A DNA stretch of 64,000 bases from Hermatobates lingyangjiaoensis (taxonomy: Eukaryota; Arthropoda; Insecta; Hemiptera; Hermatobatidae): NCBI GenBank assembly GCA_026182355.1, contig JAPFBL010000068.1:8221001-8285000 (forward strand). The letters are read 5' to 3'. Numbering within the stretch: the first letter of the stretch is position 1; the number at the start of each line of letters is the position of its first letter. Shown in pieces: positions 33,169 to 43,768 of the stretch. The position numbers and the translations under genes are program-made. The notes below the pieces were generated by a model. That model had not been told where the DNA came from. It saw only the letters and a program-made list of their open reading frames with translations, and ran no database searches.

Positions 33169-36100
33169 TTTTTTTATTTCACAGTCTCTACTTCTATCAA
33201 GTTATATACATTTTTACTATTTCATAGAAAAACTGTTTACTCCTATATTTTGACATAAGAAAAACTAAAACGTTAGTAAATAGACAAAGTGAAATTCAAG
33301 AGGATCTCTTATCATTGGATAATATACGTATACAAAAATGTTGATAACCTGCTTTTGGAAGAGGTCAGACTCGAACAAAATTTTATAATACTATTTAATT
33401 ATTATTATTAAAATTATTGTACCTTGGTGAAGGTGAATATGTTAACAAGAATTATTATAAATATAAATTTTTGTCAACCCATCCTGCTAATAGTAATTTA
33501 TTTTAATTCTCCCATCATCAATCTTTCTTTGATAATAATTAGTAATTCATGTATGTATTTTAATATGATCGATAATGCTTGACTGATTAAACTCCCTTGC
33601 TAAAGTGAAAAGAGTTTAAGCTGAGATCGAAGGAATGTTGTATCGGTCCTACAGATTCCTGCCTACTTGGCTGTTCTTGTCTGTCACTCTCTTAATGGTT
33701 CCTTTATTTGAGCTAGTCTATTAGCAGTTACCTTATTTTCAATACCTCCCTCCTCCTAAACCTCTTTCCTGATTCCCTCAATGGATACTCTTTGCTTTCA
33801 CAATGTAATCATGTGAACGAAACTTCCTCTAGGTTTGTTGGTTTGACAGCCATCTAGTTTTTTTAATCGTCATTCTACTGGTTCTCCTTGATCATCGCAA
33901 GTTGGGTTCTTGCTACCTCTATTAAAATATTATTCTTCTGCTACCGGTATTAGTTGTCACTTTCAAAATGATAGTTTAGATTCATCGATCATCTATGATT
34001 CCAACTATCACTAACTTTGTCTTTTTTTTTTTTCATAAAAACTAGTAATTCTTCTTCATTTAAACACGAAATGTTGTGGGTTTGTGATTAGAATGATATT
34101 GCAAATTAAAAGTCCCATTAAAAAGGACTTTTTCTAAACACATTACACCAATACCTAGCTTTGCGTCGTTTAGTTTTGCATTTTTTCGAAGTTGCACCGC
34201 TGCTTAGTTAGTACTAATTTTCACTGTGCGTCGTTAGATTTTCAAGGTTGCGTTGTTTTGAGTTCGATTTTTTAATTTTCTTTTTTTTCTAAAAGATGGC
34301 AACACTTTTGTTTCTAATTGTGCCATGCCATCAAAACTCTGGGATTCCCTTTCTAACTGAAAATCAACGCAATTTTAATACAGTTTTATTTTCACTTTGT
34401 TTTGCTAATTTTAGAGTGCAGTTTCAATTATCTAGTGTGTTGTGCTTTTTTTAAAAGAGAGGAATACATTTTTACGGGTTGTTTCTGGTTACAAAAAAGG
34501 TAAATATTTTTCTAATTTATTTATTGGCAAAGTTATATTATTTTCTTTTACATACACAAAAAAAATTTTTTTACAATTGCTACAAGGAAATTTATTTTAC
34601 GTTGAAAAAAAAGCTGTTCAGTAAACATTGCACCAATTTTTTTGTGAAAGAAAGCCGACTTACAACAGCCACTATGGACTCATCAGACAGTCATTAATTT
34701 TAATTTTGTTTCACATAAATTAATTGAATAGTTTATTTTGTATTAATTGAATATTTTTTTTGTTTTTTTGTATCTATGTAATAAAATTGTATATTATTTT
34801 TATATGTTTACTCTGTTCAATTTCTTTTTAAAAAGTAGTATTTTCGTAACCCTGGAACCTATCTTCGATCTTTACATGGTTTGCTATAGCAAATCTTAAT
34901 TCAATTTGCGTCGTGTTTGTTTGGAACGTAACCCCGATGCAAAGTAAGGTATTGGTATTCTTACAAATAACTGCATTTAATTATTTGACCTCAGTATGAA
35001 ACGTTTTCTGTTACCCTTCCAATCAGTTTTATCAAAGTTATAAACTTTAAAGGAATGTATTTTCAATAAACACTACTAACATTCACATATTATTGTATTT
35101 GAAAAAAGAAACAAAAATTTATTGGTCACATGTGAAATTCAACGAAAACTAGTCGAAAAACACATAGTAAAAATTAACGTTCAACTAAAATAAAATAATG
35201 TTACAATAAAACCTTTAATAAGGAACAATTAAAATAAACTTAAATATTTGTGCATTTTAACAATTGTTTTGGATTCAAAAACACTTTTTTTTTAAAGTTC
35301 TATTTATAGATGTACTGTATTATACATGACTGATTTTTTATTATGTAAGTAGTTTAAATAGATATATTTTTTATGAAAAAATAAGTATATTAAATGTCAC
35401 ATTCAGTCGTTCTTGATATACATATTCCTGAATTAATAAAGGAAGTTTTTATTTTCAAAGTAATATTAAAAACAATCAACTGACCAAATAATTGGAAGCA
35501 TTAAATCTTTCTTCACGGACAATAGTGAAGACAGGACACTAAAACAAATTAATACTGATTTTAATCATTTCATCTTTATAAATTTTTTTAAATCCAACCA
35601 AAACATTTTTATAATCATATTAGTACGTACTTTTAATTTTTTTTCCTGAACAATCCTGAGATTCAAATTATTAAGAAAAAATCATAAGTAACAATAAACA
35701 TAAAATATTTACAATTAAAAATGGTGATATATCAATAAAAATGTATATTAATTAAAACTGTACAATATTTGGTAACAAGTAGTTCACCATAATAACGAAG
35801 AGACATGCAGTTTAATTTATAGATCTATATTTTGTTATATTAAAATTTGAACATTCATAATATACAACAACAATAATTATTAAACAAAAAAAGATATATA
35901 TAATATATATAAGGTAAGTGACAATCCTCCCTTCTTTTCTTTAATACGTCACTTATGGAAGAATTAGGTAACATTTATTTCAATTAGATATTAGAGTGTT
36001 ACATTTTCATTAAAAATTAATTGAATGGTTTAAGTAAGTGTTTAGAAATTAGGGTTTTTGTTCAAGACTTTTCCTCTTGTCACTATGGTCCTTTATTCAT

Positions 36101-37274
36101 TGAAGAGCCACGTGATAATTTATGGTAATAATTTCAGAATAAATTAGTGGAATAAAAATTAATACAGTTCGTATGACATTGATAAATCGTTTCAATTAAT
36201 TATTAAATAAGAGTAAGATGACTGGAATATCCGGTGGAGCTCATCCACAGAATGACCCTTAGAGACTCTGAAGAGTACCGGTGATAGTAGAAAACAGTTG
36301 AATCTTATTTTCATCCTCAGAAAAAGTGCTCCTCTCGAAGAAGCGAAGCACTTCTCTTGAGGACGATGGATATCAAAATATCAATGAAACTTTGTACTTC
36401 TAGTGAACTTTTCTTTCTGTTATTATACTGTCTGTTGTTGAGTCAGATCATTTATAATTTATTTATATAATACATTGCGAAATGACATCATTTGTCATAG
36501 ATAGAGAAGAATAAGACAGTCCATTTAAAGCTGATGAGATATCCTTGGTCGCATGACAAGAAAAAAAGTCTTATACATTTTCCAAAATAGATTGACAATT
36601 GTCAATATTATACAGAATCTTTGAATTAATAAATGCATGATATCAAATTAACATTTTACAATAAATTATTATGTATCTTCATCTAGTTTACAAAACATTA
36701 AAAATGACGCCTTCTCAATATAAAAAAATAGGAAATTATTGTAGATATAAAATAAAAAAATTCCAATATTTTTACGTTCTAGTTTTAAAAACATGAACAT
36801 TTTGATTTTTTTGATCCATAAAGAAGGGAGGAAAATATATAAGTTGTTTAGATACAATAAAGCAATTTAGAAGCTTAATTTAATTGACTAGTACAAACTA
36901 AATGTTAATAATATAATCACAAGAACACATTTAAAAATTACCAATCACCGTGACATATTTTTCAGATGGGTTAGTTCGTGCGCAAAAATACAGTGAAATA
37001 TATTTTTTTTATGTTCACGCTTACGATATTTAAAGTTGAAAATTTGATATAAGAAGAGGCAAAAGATTTTTTATATGAAGAGAATTCTTAATTCACTTAA
37101 TATAAGTATATTACGAGGAATTATTTAAATTACATTTAAATGTTAAGCATGATAACAATTTTTTTTTAAATACATGTAAGTTTCAAATCAAGTATGTGAT
37201 GAGTGCAACTGAAATTATATACTGTTGTTGTTGGAAGAGTTCGATATTAATTAAGAAAATCACTTCCACAAAGT
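33169..37274. other. Intergenic DNA and calcineurin B 3' flank
   Basis: No coding exon was recognised. The part next to 37275 should hold the calcineurin B 3' UTR on the minus strand. A CG-containing, repetitive patch at 34140-34280 (several GCGTCGTT words) stands out slightly. Frames at 34442-34697 and 36669-36857 are low-complexity and rejected. Confidence 0.45.
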
Positions 37275-37322
37275 TCACACATCGACAACCATCTTCTTGT
37301 GAATGTCTGTATTACCAACAAC
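37275..37322 (-). CDS. CanB: Terminal coding exon of calcineurin B
   Basis: A 48-nt exon encoding the last 15 residues ([15 protein letters not shown]) and a TGA stop, preceded on the minus strand by a good polypyrimidine tract and CAG. It is separated from the previous exon by a 2.9-kb intron holding the dense Penelope cluster at 38.0-39.6 kb, and is easily missed by gene finders because of its size. Confidence 0.93.
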   Translation of the reverse strand, partial: VVGNTDIHKKMVVDV

Positions 37323-40300
37323 CTGGAAGAAAGAAATGAACAGTGAGTGGGGAAGTGGCATCGTTAAAGGATTTCAAGAAGAGGTAAGTGCTCCATGATA
37401 TAGAGAATGGTCGTATTATACGGGCGTGTGTTGGAAAGAAGAAAGAAAGATACGGGCAGAGAAAGAAAGGAAATTATATATAATTTACTAGATAAGAAAA
37501 GGATACGCAAAACCATTTTTTGATGTGATCTAGTATAAGGCGTACAGCTGAAATTCATGTTACATGGAATGGAAATAAAAGGAATAATTAGAAGAAAAGG
37601 AAAGGAAATAATTAGAAGAATGAAACGAGAAAACACTAAATTTGACTAAAAGATAAGTGTAAGAAACTGACAGGTGAGATTTTAATAAAAGTTATCAAGT
37701 ATGAGAAGAAGAGTAGATGATATTACAAGTCACAAGGAAGAAACAATATAACAATTATTTAGATGCTACTAAAAAATTAATTCGACAGAACAGATATTAA
37801 GAAATAACCTAGTAGTTTACAAAGTCATGTTGTAGTTTGTTGTCCAGATTAAAAAACTATGAAGTTGATTTTCTTCAATGTCAAGACAACATTATTTAAG
37901 AAGTACGAAAGAACGAAGGTCTTTCAACTAACAGATCTTCATTAAACATTTACAATCACATGACTAGGTAAAGATATTGACAGTAATAACTTCAGACTAC
38001 TTAAAATAACTGAATAAAACAACACATAAAGAACGAAGACACTTACTGGCATCAATATTTCGAAACAAAGTTCGTATCCAGTGAAGAAGAAGGGGTACGT
38101 GCGTTCAAGACTGTGGGTAGAAGGTGAACACACAGTCTTGAACCCACGTACCTCTTCTTCTTCCCTTCTACTCTCTTCGTTTCGAAATATTGGTCCTAAT
38201 AAGTGTTTTCGTTCTTTATGTGTTGTTTTTTCCAGTTATTTATCTGTCCGGTTTGGACTGTTATGTAATTTAATTTATTTATAAATATAGGATAACGTCC
38301 AAACAACAATAAGAAAAGAGAAAAAACACTAAGATCTTTCAACCGTACCAAGTGGTCTTCGTCAGAGTCAAATCCCAACTCTGTCGAAGAGAGCTTGTTA
38401 CTTTTGAAAGATCTTAGTCTTTTTTCTCTTTTCTTATTGCTGTTTGGAGGTTGATTGTTATTTCACGTGTTTATTTTCAAATCGTGTTATATATATATGT
38501 ATATATATGACCAAACAACAATAAGAAATGGGAAAACAAGACTAAGATCTTTCAACCGTAACAAGCGGTCTTCGATAGAGACAAAAACCCAACTGTTGGG
38601 TTTTTCACTCTGACGAAGACCGCTTGTTACGGTTGAAAGATCTTAGTCTTGTTTTCCCATTTCTTATTGTGGTTTGATCAGTGATTGTTATTTCACGTGT
38701 TTATGTGAAATCTTTATATATATATATATATATATACTTTTTCGTTGGAAATACGATCCAAAACGGACAAATATAGTTCAATATAGACAAAGAAACATAG
38801 AGAAATCAAAAGAACACACTTACAGTCTCTAATTTTCGGTTTGAACCGTCTTCAGGAGAGATAAGAGAGGGAAACCAAGCGCACTGGTTCAGAGACGGTT
38901 GGAGACAAATCACAAGTGTGATTCGTTCTACGTAGGCCAAGCATCCACCAAGCTTAGTCTCCGTATGAACAATCACAGAGCTTCAGTCAATAGCCGCTCC
39001 CATCTTCCCATTGTCATACATGCCAATAGCCACGGTCTCCCTTTTAATGAGTGCTACAGGTTACAGATTCTGCGACAAATACCCCCTGACTGCAAAGATC
39101 TCACACTACGAGCCTCCGAAGAAGCCCATATTTGGCTATTAAATGCGCGCAGTGCACCTGGCCTCAATCTAAAGCGATAATGTTTAAAAGTTCCTTGCCT
39201 TTTCATATTTTATCATCAATTTTTTAATAAATTATTTCATTTATTATTATTATTTGTATTCTCAGTTTTATTTTATTCTATCATAGCTTAGTCAGTACTT
39301 TTGTTTATGTATCAATTTCTCTGTTCATTAATATGTATCAATTTCCCTTAATTTTTTCAATTTTTTCTTTTATTTATTTATTGTTTTCATTTTCCATTAA
39401 TTTAATGTAATTATAAATTGATTCCTGTCTACCTTATTTTCTGTGACCGGGCGCGCTTGCGGCAACACTGTTGGTCTCCAACCGTCTCTGAACCAGTGCG
39501 CTTGGTTTCCCTCTCTTATCTCTCCTGAAGACGGTTCAAACCGAAAATTAGAGACTGTAAGTGTATTCTTTTGATTTCTCTATGTTTCTTTGTCTATATT
39601 GAACTATATATGTATATGTGTGTGTGTGTGGAAAGTATGGACTTCAGATATTGAAAATTTGATGGGTGCTAATAGAGAGGGATTTAGATATACTATTATG
39701 AAATTAGTTTTGGTTTTCAACTGGAACAATTCTGGCCGAGAACCACGATACTACTATATTTCTATTTTAACAGTTATAGCAGACTTGAAATCATTGACCT
39801 TGAACAAACAATCTGACATATTACTATCATTACTATACTAAGTCCTCCTGCTCACGGTTGACTATAATCCCCCCCCCGATGTGCCTTCACCTTGTCGTGG
39901 TGGGGGGGGCTTAAATACCTGGGTGGTGATCCCTCATGGTATGAACTAAGAAAGGCACAACTAGGCGGAGGGTTAGCGTGGGTCGTCGTCCGAGAGTGGA
40001 AAGTCCGCTGGCTTGGGTGGCAGTCCATCCTTATTAGTCAGATCGGTCTAAATCCTGTCTTTGTGGGGATAACTGCCTTTAATATTTATGAATAATATTA
40101 AATTATTCATCATATTTTTTCCTCTATTATAGCTAGCATAATACGTAATTTGTAAATCACAAAAATAAAGTTAATTTAAAAAATATCTTACAGAACAAAA
40201 TTCATCAAAATTAATCTTGCCATCCTCATCTTTATCAGCAAATAATATTGTTTTGTCAACAATTTGTTGCAATTGAGTATCCTTTAAATTGTTGCCAACC

Positions 40301-43300
40301 ATCATTTTCAATACCTAAAAGAAAAGTATTAACAGACTCCATATCTAACACAAATGTCTAAAAAACATATTAATTGTAATAAGATATCCGTGTAACAATA
40401 ATTAATCTAATTAAGAAGCTGAAATAATTATTTAATTTCTGAAATGCGAGCATTCTTCTGCAATTTTTTGAAAAATTATTTTCATATATAATACTATATA
40501 CAACTATATACAATACAAGGAATTTGTTGACAAAATCAGCACCTTCTTATGTGGATTTACAAAGAACATTACATTTTTATTAATAATATTAAATGACATT
40601 TTTCCATTGCCTCGAAATGTCATATCACATTAACAGAACGCTAAAGAATTCTGTCGATACATTAGGTAATCTTAAGTTAACGATTATAAGAGTTTAACAA
40701 TTAAAGATGAAATTAGTCATTTCGACACAGTTTCTTTCTTTCACAAATGATGGTAACAATCTTCTAGAGTGAAACTGAAAGTTTTCAGTGAATTATCCTA
40801 TATTTACAACTGCGTATCAATTCTTCGTATTTGATAATATATCCATTATCTATTATATGTATATATGAACTTAATAATTTATTTTTCAATTATGCTGATA
40901 TTCTTTCTATCTATAAAATATATTTACTTTATTTTTAAATCATTACTGTCACTATCTTCTTCATTTGCCTCTTGTCTGCCTCTTTGTCATTTTCCAAACA
41001 TCCGTGAGTAAGTTAATGGTTTAAATGAATTTGGGACTAATAAGAAGTGTTAGAAACATTTAATGAGACTATTAAAAATTAACAAATCACACAAAGAGGG
41101 TATTAGAACAATATTTATTTCCTGCACTGATCTATGGTGCTCTCAAGAGTGGACAGCAACAGCGAGAAATATGAGAAACTCCAGACCATACAAAGAACAA
41201 TGGAGAGTAGCTTACGATGGGTTAAGAAACAGGACAAAATACGGAATGAAATAATAAATAGAAAATAAGAGTAGAAACATTATGACTACAGGGTGCACAC
41301 TAAAATGTAAGTGGGCAGGACACGTCAAGAGCATAAAAAACGATATATAGTTACTGAGTGGTGTTCTAGAGAAGCTAGAAGAATGTGGGAAAACAAAGGA
41401 AACATGGGAACATGAATTTAAAGAAACAGAGGGGCCAACATCGTTCAGAGTCTCTCGAAAAAGGAAAAAAAAGATAGAGTTGGGGGAGGCCTGCACCCAG
41501 AGAGGTCAGTTTCACAATTTCCCAGAGAGGTCAGTTTCACAATGAAGTTTTTGTTAGAAAAATGGTTTTTGTGTAACAAATGTCTATAAATATTATAAAT
41601 TAACAAACAAACTAATAGACAAATGACTTACTTACACTGTTGAAGTTCTCACAGATGTTTCGAAAAACTGTAAGGTAGACAAGATCAGAAATAAGTTGAA
41701 TGAGGAAGGAAATTTACGAGGTAAAATAGTGAATTATTTCTTAATTTTGAGTAACAACCTCTGTTATGGTATTAATAATAATACTACCAGATTTTAGGTT
41801 GAATAGACAGTAAATGTAGTTGTATTTAGGGAGTGTTATTGTAAAACGAGGTATACATTAACCGTAGCTTAGACACTTTAGGGGTATGGTGTACATCTGA
41901 CAGAGACTTGAGAAGTAAAATGAATCTGAATGAAGTGTACCGAATATTACACCGTAGTCAAGAGCGACTAAACTAATAGATACATATAAAACCTCATTTG
42001 CCACTGACGTGGAAATACAAATTATTTTATCACACAGAATTTTATTGCACAAAAAGTGAAAATTGTTCAACCTTGTAATTACAGATCACAATATGTTAAA
42101 TTATAGTATAATTGTACATGGCCCGCTTGTTTCAGTATACATTGTGTAAAGTTTAATTCCGTATCCATGAAATTACTAGATATTCATTAAGAAATGAGAG
42201 TGAAATGTCAAGATTTGAGAGATAAATCATCTGAATAATTTTTAAATGGGAAAAAAATTGAATAATTTTTTTAGCGTAAATTTTAAAATACCTGAAACAA
42301 TTCTCCATTTGAAATGTAACCATCATTATCGACATCATAAATTCTAAAGGCAAATCGTAATTTTGACTCTTTATCACCTTTTACACTAAATTGTGAGACT
42401 CCCTGAATAAATTCTAAAAAAAAAATTACATACATAATATTTAATGTACATACATACATCTAAAAATGTATGACCAGTCACCTAAAATAATATACAGAAT
42501 TAATTATTAAAATATGGGTCACTAATATTAATTATAATTTTATTATTGGAAAGAATATTTACGTGAATAATAAACACAAAGGCAAATAACCTATGAAGGA
42601 AAGGAAATATACTGAAGTCATAACAGTGGGATTCATTGAAATGGTATTTATAATTTACAGATTCACAATTATTTTCATAATTTTGATAAGGGAAAATGTA
42701 AACCACTCTAAAAAAAATGGAAGAAGACAACTGAATATAACTTAAAAGAAACATTAGTCATACAATATAAATAACAAACCAACTAAATTCCAACGTTAAT
42801 TACGAAAATCACAAAAAGGGGAAGGGGGAAAAGGTAACCCACAAAGATAGTAAAGCTCAAAACACCAATAAGTTTTCCAATACGCTAATATTTTTAATAA
42901 GGTCACTTGAAGAATGTAGTCTTTAAGTGTTAATATTTCTAAGGAGCAAGCCTTATACAAACTGAATGTTCAGATAACAGCTATTGTTTATTGTACTATT
43001 GAAACTCAAATAAATATATCAAACTCACGAGTTAAGGTTTTTTATAATCTCAGAAAACAGAAATGCTTCAAACAAACTGCCACTCCTCCTTAAATATACA
43101 TTCTTCCAATTAACTAACCTTTAAAATCAACTTCACCGTTACGATCTTCATCAAAAATATCAATAACACGTTGAACTAATGGATTTTGTTGCAATTCTGG
43201 TAAGGACATAAATTCATCGATACTAAGGGCTCCAGAATTGTCTAAATCCAGTTTCCTAAATCTTTTACCCAGTCTTCTAATTTCATCTGCGTCAACTATA

Positions 43301-43502
43301 AAACAAAATTGACTTATTAATTACATAAATATCGTTACTTCCGGAACAAAAAACTGCAATGAAAGTAAAACTGTTACTTACAGTTAGAACAAAGTTCCAT
43401 AGGCAAGGAGCTTTCATTTCCCTGGAATTAATAAAAATATTGTAAAAGTAAGTAATCTTATAACAATAGAGAATACATACAAAAGACTGAAGTTATTACC
43501 AT
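37275..43502 (-). CDS. CanB: Calcineurin regulatory subunit B, six coding exons
   Basis: Ca2+-binding regulatory subunit of protein phosphatase 2B. Minus-strand exons 43500-43502, 43382-43421, 43119-43295, 42292-42413, 40192-40314 and 37275-37322 join in frame with GT/AG borders to 170 residues, the length of human and fly CNB. The first coding exon is only the ATG; the next begins GGA AAT, giving MGNESSLPM with the N-myristoylation Gly2. Four EF-hands: [12 protein letters not shown] (31-42), [12 protein letters not shown] (63-74), [12 protein letters not shown] (100-111) and [12 protein letters not shown] (141-152), all with acidic residues at the coordinating positions. The end is [15 protein letters not shown]. 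Introns carry Penelope, L2-like and RTE remnants. It is divergent to LRRC58. The symbol follows the fly name; vertebrates call it PPP3R1. Confidence 0.95.
37323..38010. other. Calcineurin B intron 5, part next to the last exon
   Basis: Purine-rich on the plus strand (GAAAG/AGAAGA words at 37430-37640), so it is pyrimidine-rich on the gene's strand upstream of the acceptor. No element coding was recognised. Confidence 0.5.
38010..38245. repeat. Foldback unit in calcineurin B intron 5
   Basis: The left arm (ACAACACATAAAGAACGAA ... CGTGCGTTCAAGACTGTG) and the right arm (CACAGTCTTGAACCCACG ... GTTCTTTATGTGTTGTTT) are imperfect reverse complements around about 38120. On the minus strand the left arm reads CTGGATA-C-GAAC-TTT-GTTTC-GAAA, then GCCAGTAAGTG (38046-38041). 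Confidence 0.7.
38285..38460. repeat. Diverged foldback copy of the 24112-24267 family
   Basis: The arms with CTAAGATCTTTCAACCGTA (left) and TTGAAAGATCTTAGTC (right) still face each other, but the right core has mutated (CTGTCGAAGAGAGC for CTGACGAAGACCGC). It is older than the neighbouring copy at 38470-38715. Confidence 0.75.
38470..38736. repeat. Foldback copy of the 24112-24267 family with (TA)n borders
   Basis: The left arm is intact up to GGTCTTCG, then disturbed (ATAGAGACAAAAACC). The right arm has CTGACGA (38609-38615), stem GACCG/CGGTT and GAAA. It is bordered by a (TA)n-like tract at 38488-38508 and a (TA)n tract at 38714-38736. Confidence 0.8.
38740..39605 (+). mobile_element. 5'-truncated Penelope-like element with inverted and direct terminal units
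   Basis: Layout: an inverted terminal unit at 38779-38906, the GIY-YIG frame at 38899-39180, an AT-rich 3' region, and a direct terminal unit at about 39475-39600. The two units are reverse complements over about 125 nt (GTCTCCAACCGTCTCTGAAC, CAAGCGCACTGG/CCAGTGCGCTTGG, TTCAATATAGACAAAG). Right hairpin: CTGAAGA 39525-39531, GGTT-CA-AACC stem, GAAA 39543-39546, GTAAGT 39557-39562. Left mirror 38855-38818. This fits the partially inverted pLTR layout reported for Penelope-like elements. Terminal-unit relatives: 11227-11380, 51295-51560 and 53455-53565. Confidence 0.8.
38899..39180 (+). pseudogene. Penelope-like GIY-YIG endonuclease fragment
   Basis: A 93-codon frame that covers the GIY-YIG domain from its second half of the motif: [20 protein letters not shown] (YVG = YIG; Arg in LSLRMNNHR), then [18 protein letters not shown] and [20 protein letters not shown] with the catalytic-position Glu (EEAHI) and an Asn near the end (GLNLKR). 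The first strand (GIY) and all of the RT are missing because the 5' end is truncated exactly at the inverted terminal unit. The initial Met comes from the junction and is not a real start. GC content is higher than around it. Confidence 0.75.
39606..39869. other. Calcineurin B intron 5, spacer
   Basis: It begins with a (TG)n-like microsatellite (39610-39630). No other feature was recognised. Confidence 0.5.
39870..40085 (+). mobile_element. 5'-UTR-like fragment of an L2/CR1-group LINE
   Basis: A GC-rich island starting with a C run, then CACCTTGTCGTGGTGGGG, GGGGCTTAAATACC and GGTGATCCCTCATGGTATGA. The order CACCTTGTCGTGGTG - GGGGCTT - GATCC - TATG matches from memory the conserved 5' untranslated start of L2-type LINEs. 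No RT coding follows, so it is an isolated 5' piece, about 100 nt from a calcineurin B exon on the opposite strand. Confidence 0.5.
40315..41039. other. Calcineurin B intron 4, 3' part
   Basis: AT-rich intron without recognised elements up to the RTE-like fragment. Confidence 0.5.
41040..41530 (+). mobile_element. RTE-like non-LTR retrotransposon, C-terminal fragment
   Basis: Broken frame in calcineurin B intron 4, antisense to the gene. Recognisable blocks in order: [13 protein letters not shown] (YGxExW...), [20 protein letters not shown], then [20 protein letters not shown] (the KWRWAGHVAR block near 41285-41345), [10 protein letters not shown], and [14 protein letters not shown], close to the usual end of such proteins. 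Two stops and frame changes separate them. The tail GAGAGGTCAGTTTCACAAT is duplicated at 41496-41541. Confidence 0.7.
41531..42291. other. Calcineurin B intron 4, 5' part
   Basis: At 41625-41690 the minus strand reads TTACAG-rich hairpin, CGAAAC, then CAGTGTAAGTAAG: a weak, decayed match to the hairpin-plus-donor units. The rest is AT-rich without recognised features. Confidence 0.4.
42414..43118. other. Calcineurin B intron 3
   Basis: AT-rich intron. It has purine-rich runs near 42810-42835 and no recognised element. Confidence 0.5.
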
Positions 43503-43768
43503 TTTAAGGCTTTAATTGTAACAAATCTGAGACTTCCAAAAACAAACAAGATTAAATGTGGACTATGGTCAACATCGTAATTGAACTACGGCCTGATACA
43601 AATATATATGATCAGCTGATCTTTAAGAAATGATAGCAGTGTGCCAGTGCTTCCAGTATCATTCATTTGTTATAGTGTTAATGCTGTGATAACTTTCATT
43701 GCTAACACTTTTGATTTAAGTTTGACTTTTAAATTATTTTCGAACTAAGACCTAGGTAATGCAACATC
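43503..43768. promoter_or_regulatory. Shared upstream region of calcineurin B (-) and LRRC58 (+)
   Basis: Only 266 nt separate the two start codons, so both promoters and 5' UTRs must fit here or overlap. A 12-bp perfect palindrome GATCAGCTGATC (43610-43621), containing a CAGCTG E-box, lies near the middle. No mobile element has entered this gap although both genes are heavily invaded, which agrees with a functional region. Confidence 0.6.

Noticed and set aside
41212..41496. 94-codon frame (-)
   Set aside because: It is the reverse-strand shadow of the RTE-like fragment on the plus strand.
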